Source: Trebonia sp963777905 (GTDB lineage Bacteria > Actinomycetota > Actinomycetes > Streptosporangiales > Streptosporangiaceae). Taken from it: a stretch of DNA of 64,000 nucleotides. Position numbers and translations under genes: made by a program. Of the stretch, positions 1 to 7,932 are shown in pieces (within the stretch, counting starts at the first letter, position 1; the number at the start of each line of letters is the position of its first letter). Below the pieces are notes generated by a model, which was given only the letters and a program-made list of their open reading frames with translations, did no database searches and was not told where the DNA came from. The stretch is from positions 1 through 64,000 of the forward strand of contig CAVZSM010000014.1 of NCBI GenBank assembly GCA_963777905.1. The letters run 5' to 3'.

Positions 1-45
1 TGGTTTGCAACCAGAAGGTCAGGGGTTCGAGCCCCCTTAGCTCCA
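1..45 (+). tRNA. alaT: tRNA-Ala(TGC), 3' part only
   Basis: This is the end of a tRNA gene entering from the left edge. The anticodon loop is positions 4-10 and reads TGC after the invariant T. The T arm AGGGG/CCCCT with loop TTCGAGC spans 21-37. The acceptor strand TAGCTCC plus discriminator A ends at 45. The T at tRNA position 70 would give the G3:U70 pair that identifies alanine tRNAs. CCA is not encoded. In many actinobacteria this gene pairs with tRNA-Ile just downstream of gyrA, so the window probably starts close to oriC; that is inference from known gene order. Confidence 0.93.
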
Positions 46-143
46 CAAGATTTCCGAACGCTTGTGCGGCGCGGCAAGAAGCGGGTAACCGAATGCGGCA
101 CCGACGTCGGGGCGATGCGGTGCCAGGTCGGAGACTCGCAGCG

Positions 144-859
144 ATGAGCGCCAACCCTGAGGTTCCCGCAGCGCCACGACTCCGTGCGATCCGCGAGGCG
201 TGGCTCGAGCGGGCGGTCGAACGTCTCGAAGCTGACCCGGCGATCAGCGCCGCAGGATTCGTCGGATCCCTCGGCCGCGGAGACGCGGACGACTGGAGTG
301 ACATCGACCTCCTCATCGTCGTCCCTGACGACCAGCTCGACCATTACGCCGACGCGACACATCTGCCCGGGTAGGACCTGGTTACCTGGAGCATCGACTC
401 CCGTCACAATGCACCCCGCGGCGCCGGTGCGATCGGTGTTCGCTACGTCATCGACGGCCTTCCCTTGCACGTGGACTGGTCGTCTACCCGCGCTCCCAGG
501 CCGCCTGGGTCGCGGACGCCAAGGTCATCTTCGACGAGCAGGGCCTTCGTCGTCTGGACGATACGTTCCGCGAGCACCAGGACAAGCGTGAAGTGCAGCC
601 CTCCGCGCCCAAAGCCGCAAACGCGCACCGGCTGCTGCAGGTTTCGCTCATCCCGGTGGCCGCGAAGTACGTCGTCCGGCGGTCGGCCGACGCGGGACGC
701 ATGGTCGAGTTCGTCGGCGGACCATATGTCTCCGAGGCGGTACCGGCCGAGTACCTGGCGATCCTTCGACGGCTGCTCGTCCAGTACCGCGACGACGCAC
801 CAGAAGAGATGCTGGCCCCCGTCAGTCGCTACCTTGACCTCGCTGAAGCCGTGCTGTAG
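144..859 (+). pseudogene. Broken nucleotidyltransferase-domain gene
   Basis: The first 77 codons encode a nucleotidyltransferase fold with the signature GSLGRGDADDWSDIDLLIV, the G-S...D-x-D metal-binding motif of aminoglycoside-type and minimal nucleotidyltransferases. The frame is closed by TAG at 372-374, but the same frame continues sensibly afterwards (VRYVIDGLPLHVDW). Near 480 it must shift by one base to continue as VYPRSQAAWVADAK and on to the stop at 857-859. Two lesions make this a pseudogene, unless both are sequence errors. The start at ATG 144 is chosen over ATG 93 because the conserved sequence begins there. The substrate cannot be told. The gene sits about 100 bases after tRNA-Ala. 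Confidence 0.72.
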
Positions 860-943
860 CCCAACTCGCCCCGAGCCTCGACAACCATCTGTAAACCATG
901 TGGTGGACTGCGCTAATCGGCTTCAGTTGATCCTTTCCACGCC

Positions 944-2146
944 CTAGACGGTTTGTGGTTGATGGTGCTGCCAGGTGACGGTGAAGTGGTCGACCTGGCG
1001 GATGGGCACGCTGGCAGTGATGTCGGGCGGGGTGAGGGCGGTCAGGCGGGGAAGGCGGGTGAACAGGGTGCTCAGCGCGACTTCGCCGTGGACCCTGGCG
1101 AGGGGGGCACCGAGGCAGAAGTGGGCTCCGGCGGCGAAGCTCAGGTGAGGATTGGGTTCGCGGCTGATGTCGAATCGGTCGGGGTCGGGGAAGGCGGCGG
1201 GGTCGCGGTTGGCGGCGGCCAGGAACAGCAGCCGCGGCTGTCCGGCCGGGCAGGTGACGCCGTGGATGTCAGCGTCGGTCCGGGGTGTTGCTCCGGTGAA
1301 GGTCGTCGGGGTGATCAGCCGCAGCATTTCCTCCACGGCCGCGGGCCAGCGGCCGGGATCTTCCTGCAGCGCGGCCACGGCGCTGGGGTGGGTGCAGAGC
1401 AGGTGGGTGCCCAGGGTGAGCAGGGTGGTGGTGGTCTGGTGGCCGGCGAGCACGAAGAAAATGCAGTTCGCCAGCAGGTCCTGACGGTCCTCCCCGTCTG
1501 CGTGCCGGGCGGCCAGGGCGGTCATCAGGTCGTCGGCTGGTGCTGCGGCGCGCTGGTCGAGCAGCGCGGCGAAGTAGGAGACCAGCTGCCCGGCCGCGTC
1601 GTTGGCGGCCTGCACGGGGATGCGGTCGCTGTCCCGCTGGCGGGCGAAGCCGCGCATGAGGACGATCAGCGCCTCACCGAGCCAGTCCCGGTCCTCGGGC
1701 GGGACGCCCAGCACATCGCTGATCACGGCGAACGGCAGCGGCCGGGCGAAATCGGCCACTAGGTCCATGCTCCCCGCGGGGGCTACCTGATCGATCAGCG
1801 CGGCAGCACGCTCGGCGATGATCGCCCGGTAACGTCCCACCCGGCGGGCGGTGAACAGGCCGCCAAAAGCGTCCCGCACGCGACGGTGCCGATCCCCGTC
1901 CAGCCGCATCATCCACCGCCTGAGCAACTGGAATGCCGGGTCGGGGGAGGGCGGGATGGTCGGCGCCGCAAAACGCTGGTCGCGCAGCACGTCGCGGACG
2001 AACTGATACTGGCAGCCGGGCAGCGGCGAACCGCGCAGGATCACGTGCGGGTCGGCGCTCCCGGCCGGGGAGAACAATGCACCCATCAGGTCGAACTCGG
2101 TCTCGGCGGCCATGGACGGCTGCGGCGGAGTGTCCATGAGGTGCAC
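944..2146 (-). CDS. Cytochrome P450
   Basis: A soluble bacterial class I P450 of about 400 residues, the usual length. The I-helix oxygen-activation motif is AGHQTT (residues 234-239), with His where Asp or Glu is more common. The ExxR pair is E273/R276. The haem loop is FAAGAHFCLGAPLAR with the axial cysteine at about residue 344. It would hydroxylate a small hydrophobic substrate using electrons from a ferredoxin, but none is encoded nearby. The longest frame starts at GTG 2146; ATG 2137 is an equally good start and neither has a clear ribosome binding site. It lies downstream of, and in the same direction as, a TetR gene. The substrate is unknown. Confidence 0.93.
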   Translation of the reverse strand: MHLMDTPPQPSMAAETEFDLMGALFSPAGSADPHVILRGSPLPGCQYQFVRDVLRDQRFAAPTIPPSPDPAFQLLRRWMMRLDGDRHRRVRDAFGGLFTARRVGRYRAIIAERAAALIDQVAPAGSMDLVADFARPLPFAVISDVLGVPPEDRDWLGEALIVLMRGFARQRDSDRIPVQAANDAAGQLVSYFAALLDQRAAAPADDLMTALAARHADGEDRQDLLANCIFFVLAGHQTTTTLLTLGTHLLCTHPSAVAALQEDPGRWPAAVEEMLRLITPTTFTGATPRTDADIHGVTCPAGQPRLLFLAAANRDPAAFPDPDRFDISREPNPHLSFAAGAHFCLGAPLARVHGEVALSTLFTRLPRLTALTPPDITASVPIRQVDHFTVTWQHHQPQTV

Positions 2147-2164
2147 AGTAGCCCGGTTCCGCCA

Positions 2165-2290
2165 TCAGCGCGGACGGCGTGGCTGCTGGGTGGCGTAGGC
2201 CTTGTAACGGTGGATCTCCCGGCCGCTGGTGCGGGGCACAGTGGCGACAGTCTGGCCGTCGAAGTCGAGCTGGAGTGGGCTCCGCCCCAT
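2165..2290 (-). CDS. Possible small protein, 41 residues
   Basis: A short frame between the TetR and P450 genes, in the same direction, starting at ATG 2290 and stopping 18 bases before the P450 start. It has the strong third-position G/C of its neighbours (about 35 of 41 codons) and a mixed, protein-like composition with a DFDGQTVATVP stretch and a basic QQPRRPR tail. I do not recognise it. It could be a small operon member, the tail of a decayed gene, or a chance frame. Confidence 0.25.
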   Translation of the reverse strand: MGRSPLQLDFDGQTVATVPRTSGREIHRYKAYATQQPRRPR

Positions 2291-2297
2291 GACCGGA

Positions 2298-2906
2298 TCA
2301 TGAAACGCCGGCGGCCGCCGTGCTGCGTGCCAGGGCTGCGTCGAGCAAAACTGCCGCGGCGGCGCGAGCCTCGGCGGCCGCGGCGGGGTCGTGGTCCATC
2401 CGCGCGGATTGCCCGCTGCCGTCGTAGAGCAGGTGCAACTGGCGGGCCAGCACTTCGGGCTCGGGGACGCCGACCTGGGCGGACAGCTCGGTCAGCAGCG
2501 CGCGCACCCAGTGACGGTAGGCCTCGGCCGCCTGCTCGGCCTGGTCGCCGGGGTGGGATTCCGCGCTGGCGCGGGCGAACGCACAGCCGCGGTAGCCGGG
2601 CTGGGCGAACAGCTCTTCCTGGCCTTCGAACACGGCAAGCAGGCGCTCGCGCGGGGTGTCGTAGCGTTCCACCGCCCGCGTGATGCGCTGGGCGACGCTG
2701 GCCTGGCGCATCTCCAGGTAGGCACGGACCAGCTCGTCCTTGCTGCCGAAGGTGTTGTAGAGCGAGGCCTTGGCCACACCGGCCTGCTCGATGATGCGGT
2801 CGATGCCGACCGTGTGCACGCCCTCGTTGTAGAAGAGCTCGTTGGCTGCGGCCAGCAGCCGCTCGCGGGCGGTCGGACGGGCCGCGCCCGCTTCCTTGAC
2901 AGCCAT
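2298..2906 (-). CDS. TetR-family transcriptional repressor
   Basis: About 202 residues. The N-terminal helix-turn-helix covers roughly residues 30-60 (VGIDRIIEQAGVAKASLYNT, then FGSKDEL), the classic TetR signature. The C-terminal ligand domain resembles LmrA/YxaF-like members. ATG 2906 is preferred over GTG 2918 because AAGGTGG lies eight bases upstream of it. The gene follows the MFS transporter on the same strand. A 16-bp perfect palindrome sits immediately in front of it, and related AGAC/GTCT repeats lie in front of the transporter. This suggests it represses itself, the pump and perhaps the divergent oxidoreductase until a toxic ligand binds. Confidence 0.93.
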   Translation of the reverse strand: MAVKEAGAARPTARERLLAAANELFYNEGVHTVGIDRIIEQAGVAKASLYNTFGSKDELVRAYLEMRQASVAQRITRAVERYDTPRERLLAVFEGQEELFAQPGYRGCAFARASAESHPGDQAEQAAEAYRHWVRALLTELSAQVGVPEPEVLARQLHLLYDGSGQSARMDHDPAAAAEARAAAAVLLDAALARSTAAAGVS

Positions 2907-2923
2907 GGTGATGGCCACCTTTC

Positions 2924-2939
2924 TAGACAGCCCTGTCTA
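2924..2939. promoter_or_regulatory. TetR operator palindrome
   Basis: TAGACAG-CC-CTGTCTA, a perfect inverted repeat with 7-bp arms. It lies 17 bases upstream of the likely TetR start and overlaps the transporter stop codon at 2937-2939. The arms share the AGAC/GTCT core of the repeats at 4276-4318, so both loci are probably bound by the same repressor. Confidence 0.7.
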
Positions 2940-4250
2940 TCGTATGCCCTCGGCCGGGACGGCGGCAGGCTCGGCGGCGCGGCGCGCCTCCGGCCGAGTC
3001 TTCAGGAGGCCGAACAGGGCCAGCGCGGCCAGCGCCATCACGGCGGCGCCGTAGTAGCAGGTCGTGTCGATCAGCCCTCCGCCGTGCACCACGCCGAATC
3101 CGGCCAGCACGGCGGGCACGCCAAGCCCGAGGTAGGACACCACGTAGAGCAGCGAGACCAGGCCGGCCCGCTGGTGCGGCGCGGCTAGCGGCACCACAGT
3201 GCGGATGCTGCCCTGGAAACCACTGCCGAACCCGGCGCCTGCGATCGCCGAGCCCGCGAAGAAGACCGTCGCGGATCCCAGGCTCACGCCGACGACTGTC
3301 ACGGCCACGCCGGTGATCAGGGCCAGGATGCCGAACAGCATCACCGTCCTGGCCGCGGCCCTGCGCAGCGCGACGGTCGCGACGACGGCCGACGCGGCCA
3401 GCACGAACAGGCTCAGCGCGCCCAGCACCACGTCGTGCGAGCCGGTAAGCGCGTGCACTAGCGCCGGGCCGAGCGCGCCGTACAGGCCAGCCAGTGCCCA
3501 CACCGCGAACAGCACCGGCACGGCTGTCAGCACCGGGGCCCGCACCGCCCGCGGCAAGGAGATCTCCGGGCGCAGGCTGGCCAGCGCTCCCGGTGCCGGG
3601 GTGACCGTCTCGCGCATGGCCGCGATCGCGGTCGCCTGCAGGGCGAGCACGCCGATCAGGGCCAGGTAGATGAGGTGGGTGGGGTCAGGCAGGAAGCGGA
3701 CCGCCAGCGCGGACAAGATCGCGCCGCTCGCGCTGCCCATGCCCGGCGCCACCGCGTTGGCGAACGTGCCGAGCTCGCGGTCCATGTCCAGCATGGCCGC
3801 GCCGATCGCGCCGAGGGCCGCGCCCGTAGACAGGCCCTGGACCACCCGCGCCGCTAGCAGCTCAGGCACCCCGGTGGCGGTGGCGAAGATTATCAGCGAG
3901 CCCGCGTGCACGGCGATCGCGGTCAGCAGCACCGGCCGGCGTCCGACGTGGTCCGACAGCTTGCCCAAGGTCAGCAGCGCGGCCAGCACCGCCAGCGCGT
4001 ACACCCCGAACACCACCGTGGTGGTGATCGGCGTGAAGTGCCACCGGGCCTGGTAGATCGCGTACAGCGGGGTCGGGGCAGCGGAGGAGGCCAGCAGCGC
4101 CACGATCAGCGAGGCCAGCACGAAGACCGCGGGCCGCCCGCTCAGCCGGCGCGCGAACGGGTCAGCAGGGAGACCGTCGGCGGTCCCGCTGGCCGGAGGG
4201 CGGACCCGCGCGATCTCTGCTGTCGGCCCGGCGCTGTAGCGGGTTGTCAT
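2937..4250 (-). CDS. MFS drug-efflux transporter
   Basis: 437 residues with about twelve hydrophobic segments, typical of the major facilitator superfamily. Motif A is visible between the second and third helices as GKLSDHVGRRPVLL. It is an inner-membrane proton antiporter, most likely an exporter because it is paired with a TetR repressor whose gene follows after 30 bases. Its promoter region carries two AGAC/GTCT inverted repeats matching the operator before tetR. It is divergent from a quinone oxidoreductase that could share the control. The substrate is unknown. Confidence 0.9.
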   Translation of the reverse strand: MTTRYSAGPTAEIARVRPPASGTADGLPADPFARRLSGRPAVFVLASLIVALLASSAAPTPLYAIYQARWHFTPITTTVVFGVYALAVLAALLTLGKLSDHVGRRPVLLTAIAVHAGSLIIFATATGVPELLAARVVQGLSTGAALGAIGAAMLDMDRELGTFANAVAPGMGSASGAILSALAVRFLPDPTHLIYLALIGVLALQATAIAAMRETVTPAPGALASLRPEISLPRAVRAPVLTAVPVLFAVWALAGLYGALGPALVHALTGSHDVVLGALSLFVLAASAVVATVALRRAAARTVMLFGILALITGVAVTVVGVSLGSATVFFAGSAIAGAGFGSGFQGSIRTVVPLAAPHQRAGLVSLLYVVSYLGLGVPAVLAGFGVVHGGGLIDTTCYYGAAVMALAALALFGLLKTRPEARRAAEPAAVPAEGIR

Positions 4251-4275
4251 GGCTGGTTACTCACTCTCATTGAGT

Positions 4276-4318
4276 AGACAAGTCTGTTCAATAGAGATAT
4301 TAGACAGACAGGTCTAAT
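4276..4318. promoter_or_regulatory. Two TetR-type operators in a divergent promoter
   Basis: Two inverted repeats: AGAC-AA-GTCT at 4276-4285, and ATTAGAC-N6-GTCTAAT at 4299-4318, which also contains AGAC-AG-GTCT at 4306-4315. They lie between the MFS gene (start 4250, minus) and the oxidoreductase (start 4444, plus). They match the core of the palindrome at 2924-2939, consistent with one TetR regulon. Confidence 0.62.
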
Positions 4319-4443
4319 CAGTCAAGTGCCTCGCCACCGGCCAACTGACCAGGGGGCCGGTCAGGGTGTTCAACTGTGGCGGCCGGGCGGTCCAGGGTGC
4401 GACGGTGGAAACCGACGCCAGATCAGAGCGTGAGGAGCAGGCG

Positions 4444-5397
4444 GTGCTAGGTGGGGGTGTGCGCAGGTTCGGCGGCCCAGTGGAGGTCCTGGAGCTGCCC
4501 GAGCCGCGGGAGCTGCGGCCAGATGAGGTGCTGATCGACGTGCAGGCCTGCGGAGTGGGCAACTGGGACGAGTTCGCCCGCACCGGGGGGTGGGACCTGG
4601 GTGTCCGGCCGCCGATGGCGCTCGGCGTCGAGGCGGCCGGGCTTGTCGCCGCGGTCGGAGACCGCGTTACGGGAATCGCCGCGGGCGACCGGGTCACCGT
4701 GCATTCGGCGCCGCTGCGCGAGCAGGGCACCTGGGCCGGACGGCACATCGCCGCCGCCGCACAAGTGGCCGTCCTGCCGACGGGAGTGCCCGTCGACGCC
4801 GCCGCGGCGCTGCCGGTCCCTGCGCTCACCGCTGACCAGGTGATCGATGGCGCGCTGCAGGTCCGTGCGGGGCAGACCGTCCTGGTGCACGGGGCAGGCG
4901 GCGTGACGGGCGGCATGCTCGTCCAGCTTGCCGCGCAGCGCGGAGCGAAGGTCATCGCCACGGCGGGCGCGGACAGCGCCGGCCGGGTGTCCGCCATCGG
5001 AGCCGGTACCGTGCTGGACTACCACCAGCGGGACTGGCCCGAGCAGGTGCGCGCGCTGACCGGCGGCGGCGTTGACGGAGCGGCCAATGCGGTGCGTGCC
5101 GGCTCCGCCGAGGCGGTACGGGCGGTGCGGGACGGCGGCCGGCTGGCCACGATCACCGCGGATCTCCCGGACGCCGAGCGGGGCATCGCCACGCAGGCTG
5201 TCCAGGTTGTCCCCGACGGCGCACGGCTCGCCGGCCTGGTCCAGCTCCTCGCTCAGGGCGTGCTCACCGTGACGGTGGCCGGCAGCTTCTCACTGGAACG
5301 GGCCGCCGCCGCGCTGGCCCAGGCCAGGCACGGCGCCCACGGCTCGGCCACCGTACTGCGGCCCTCAGGCAGTCAGCACGCCGCTAGCCAAAGGTAA
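4444..5397 (+). CDS. Zinc-independent NADPH:quinone oxidoreductase (MDR family)
   Basis: About 317 residues of the medium-chain dehydrogenase/reductase superfamily. It has the N-terminal substrate fold (RRFGGPVEVLELPEP, then RPDEVLIDVQACGVGNWDE), the GDRV turn, and a Rossmann nucleotide loop VHGAGGVTGGMLVQLAAQRG with AGADSAGR after strand 2. The structural and catalytic zinc cysteines are absent, which points to the quinone-oxidoreductase branch acting on quinones or enones with NADPH. An upstream frame extends to 4366, but GTG 4444 has GAGGAG six bases before it and matches the family N-terminus. It is divergent from the MFS pump across the TetR operators and overlaps the next gene tail-to-tail by 14 bases. 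Confidence 0.88.
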   Translation: MLGGGVRRFGGPVEVLELPEPRELRPDEVLIDVQACGVGNWDEFARTGGWDLGVRPPMALGVEAAGLVAAVGDRVTGIAAGDRVTVHSAPLREQGTWAGRHIAAAAQVAVLPTGVPVDAAAALPVPALTADQVIDGALQVRAGQTVLVHGAGGVTGGMLVQLAAQRGAKVIATAGADSAGRVSAIGAGTVLDYHQRDWPEQVRALTGGGVDGAANAVRAGSAEAVRAVRDGGRLATITADLPDAERGIATQAVQVVPDGARLAGLVQLLAQGVLTVTVAGSFSLERAAAALAQARHGAHGSATVLRPSGSQHAASQR

Positions 5398-6403
5398 AGG
5401 AGTAGGTCTCGGCGCCGGGGCCGGGGAACGTGATCTGGAAGGTTCGCTCGGTGACCGGGCCGGGCTGGCGGATGAGCTGGTATAGCCGCGGTTCGGTGAT
5501 CGTGCCGCGGCCCTGGTCGTCCACGTCGGCGCCGTGTGCGGGGCCGGGCGGCTCGCCGTCGAGGAGCACCTGGAATCGCACCGAAGTTCCCGCGGCTGCC
5601 GGCCCCGCGACCAGGTTGAGGTCGCGGGCCTGGAAGCGGTAGGCGATCTGCCCGCCGGCCGCGTTCAGCGTGGCGGCCTCCCTGCCCATCGTCCACTCAC
5701 CTGACAGAGCCCAGTGGTTGAACCGCAGCGCCGCCGGGGCGCTGTAGACATGCTGCTGCCCGGGTACCGCGCCGCCGGGAGACGCGAAGTTCTCGGTGCG
5801 CTCGTAGCCGGTATAGGTCTCCGGTGTTCGCAGGGTGTCCCAGTCGGCAGGCACTTCGAGACCGCGAACGTCGGGCGACACCATGTCCCGTCCGGCCCCG
5901 TCGGCGCCGGCCTCGGCCAGCAGCTGCTGGATGACCATTTCCGACTGCTGGTATTCGCCTTCGCCGAAGTGGTGGTGGCGGATGTTCCCCTCCGCGTCGG
6001 CGAAGTACAGGGCGGGCCAGTAATAGTTGTCGAAGGCCCGCCATACCGCGTAGTCGCTGTCGATCGCGACGGGGTAATCGATCCGCATATCCTTCACCGC
6101 GCGGCGCACGTTGTCCGGGTTGTGCTCGAACCCGAACTCGGGAGTGTGCACGCCGATGACGACCAGCCCGTGGCCGGCGTACTTCCCCGCCCAGGCGCGG
6201 ACGTAGGGGAGCTGGCGCAGCCAGTTGACGCAGGTGTAGGTCCAGAAGTCGATCACCACCACCTTCCCGCGCAGCCCGGCCGGCGTCAGCGGCGGCGAAT
6301 TGAGCCATCCGGTCGCGCCGTCGAACGAAGCCAGCCTGCCTTCGACGGGAAGCTGGGCCGAAGCCGTGTGCAGCCCGGCCGGGGTGCGCCAATGTATGGC
6401 CAT
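5384..6403 (-). CDS. Thioredoxin-like protein with DipZ-type C-terminal domain
   Basis: About 339 residues. The N-terminal half is a TlpA/redoxin-type thioredoxin fold (KVVVIDFWTYTCVNWLRQLP, later VVIGVHTPEF). The C-terminal half is the beta-rich domain found at the end of DipZ proteins. The active site reads C-V-N-W where CxxC is expected, so the resolving cysteine is replaced by Trp. A peroxiredoxin-like or one-cysteine thiol role is more likely than disulfide exchange. There is no membrane domain or signal peptide. ATG 6403 is chosen because AGGAAGG lies seven bases upstream. It converges on the oxidoreductase gene. Confidence 0.85.
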   Translation of the reverse strand: MAIHWRTPAGLHTASAQLPVEGRLASFDGATGWLNSPPLTPAGLRGKVVVIDFWTYTCVNWLRQLPYVRAWAGKYAGHGLVVIGVHTPEFGFEHNPDNVRRAVKDMRIDYPVAIDSDYAVWRAFDNYYWPALYFADAEGNIRHHHFGEGEYQQSEMVIQQLLAEAGADGAGRDMVSPDVRGLEVPADWDTLRTPETYTGYERTENFASPGGAVPGQQHVYSAPAALRFNHWALSGEWTMGREAATLNAAGGQIAYRFQARDLNLVAGPAAAGTSVRFQVLLDGEPPGPAHGADVDDQGRGTITEPRLYQLIRQPGPVTERTFQITFPGPGAETYSFTFG

Positions 6404-6422
6404 GAGCATGCCTTCCTGACCG

Positions 6423-6570
6423 TCAGAAGCCGGCCACATCGATGATCGCCTGGGCGAAGGCTCGCCGGGGCTTCCTGGGGCAGGTTGTGCCCGATGCCGC
6501 CCTCGACCACCCGGTGCTCGTACTTACCCGGGAATCTGGCCTCAGGATCACTCGCCGGGGTGTCGCGTCG
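6423..6570 (-). pseudogene. Remnant: C-terminus of an alpha/beta-hydrolase
   Basis: Translation of the minus strand gives FPGKYEHRVVEGGIGHNLPQ followed by EAP. After a one-base shift it continues PRRAFAQAIIDVAGF and stops at 6423-6425. This is the conserved end of haloalkane-dehalogenase/epoxide-hydrolase-like alpha/beta-hydrolases, where the GIGHNLPQEAP histidine is catalytic. The catalytic serine and acid regions are missing upstream, so only about 45 residues remain. It is adjacent to the start of the thioredoxin-like gene and has no promoter of its own. Confidence 0.6.
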
Positions 6571-6633
6571 CGCCCGTGAGTTCGCGGGGTCAGTACCCTG
6601 GTTTGCCGGCGGTCCCGAGCGCAATGCCTGGTC

Positions 6634-7914
6634 TTGGGTCCGCTAGCGGTAACGTTCCCGGAACGATCCGGGCGTAGCGTGGGCGCCGTGGCACGGAAGT
6701 GGCCTGCGCCGGGGCAGGCTTCGGCGAGCGCGGAGGCAACGCCGCGCCGTCCGCGGCTGGCGACCTTCGCGCTTGGCGCGGTGGTCTTGGTCCTTGTCGG
6801 CCTGTCGGTGCCGATCGGCATCCTGGCTCGCAAGCCCATCGACCCCCTCGCGCTGCTGGGGGTCTTGGTTGCCGCTCTCGGGCTGCTGATCGCCCGGCGC
6901 CAGCCAGGCAACCGGATTGGCTCGCTGCTGACGGGATTCGGCGCCCTGCTCGTCTTCTACGAGGACGCCGCGAGGTATTCGGTCGCCGACTACACCGTTC
7001 GCCACGGGACACTGCCGCTGGGATTCCCGGCTGTGGTGATCGCCTCGGAGCTGTGGAGCGGGCTGTTCCTGGTGCCTCCGCTGATCATCCTTCTCTTCCC
7101 TGACGGCACGCTGCCGCCGAGATGGCGGACGGTCTCTCACGCCTACCTGGCGGTCTGCTCGCTGATCATCGCCATCCTGCTGGGCTCTGGGGCCTGGCAG
7201 ATGCAGGGCACCCGGATCGCGGTGCAGGGCAACGGGCAGCTTGTCGGCAACCCCGGTCCGTCCGGCGCGCTGGGATTCGTGCTCCTCACTGCGTTCTTGG
7301 CCGTGCCGGTGTTCTGGACCTCGTTTGTCACCCGTCAGATCCTCAGCTGGCGGCGGGCGACCGGGGAGCGCCGGGCCCAGCTCAAGTGGCTCATGGCAGG
7401 CAGCGTGGCAACCGTCATCGGGCTGGCCGGGACGTTCCTGCTGCAGTCCTTCACCGGGCTGCTGGGAGCACTGGACAACGCCATGCTGGGCCTCGGAATA
7501 TTCAGCCTGCCGGTGTGCATCACCTTCGCGATCTCGAAATACCACCTGTACGACATAGACCGGATCATCTCTCGCACGCTCGCCTACGCCATCGTCACCG
7601 GGGTGCTCGTCGGGCTGTACGCGGCCCTGGTACTGCTAGCCACCCGGTTGCTGACATTCCAGACCCCGGTAGCCGTGGCCGCATCTACGCTGGTGGCGGC
7701 GGCGTTGTTCAATCCACTGCGGCACCGGGTGCAGCTTCGGGTGGATCGGCGCTTCAACCGGACCAGATACGACGCCGACCAGATGGTGGCCGCGTTCGCG
7801 GCCCGGCTGAAAGACACCGTGGATCTGGAATCGGTCCGCGATGACCTGGCTGTTGCCGTGCATCAGGCCTTGGTGCCGGCTCACATCTCGGTATGGATCA
7901 AGCAAGACAACTGA
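6634..7914 (+). CDS. Polytopic membrane protein resembling a sensor-kinase input module
   Basis: 426 residues with about nine or ten hydrophobic helices, followed by a short cytoplasmic tail. The tail (ISKYHLYDIDRIISRTLAYA, LFNPLRHRVQLRVDRRFNR, YDADQMVAAFAARL) is the linker seen in a family of actinobacterial sensor histidine kinases. Here the protein ends shortly afterwards (AHISVWIKQDN), before any HisKA or ATPase domain. It is therefore a kinase-less relative, perhaps a membrane sensor acting through a partner. The start is uncertain; GTG codons near 6679-6688 are alternatives. The amine oxidase follows about 18 bases downstream in the same direction. Confidence 0.75.
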   Translation: MGPLAVTFPERSGRSVGAVARKWPAPGQASASAEATPRRPRLATFALGAVVLVLVGLSVPIGILARKPIDPLALLGVLVAALGLLIARRQPGNRIGSLLTGFGALLVFYEDAARYSVADYTVRHGTLPLGFPAVVIASELWSGLFLVPPLIILLFPDGTLPPRWRTVSHAYLAVCSLIIAILLGSGAWQMQGTRIAVQGNGQLVGNPGPSGALGFVLLTAFLAVPVFWTSFVTRQILSWRRATGERRAQLKWLMAGSVATVIGLAGTFLLQSFTGLLGALDNAMLGLGIFSLPVCITFAISKYHLYDIDRIISRTLAYAIVTGVLVGLYAALVLLATRLLTFQTPVAVAASTLVAAALFNPLRHRVQLRVDRRFNRTRYDADQMVAAFAARLKDTVDLESVRDDLAVAVHQALVPAHISVWIKQDN

Positions 7915-7932
7915 GCCCGCTGGAGGGTGCTC

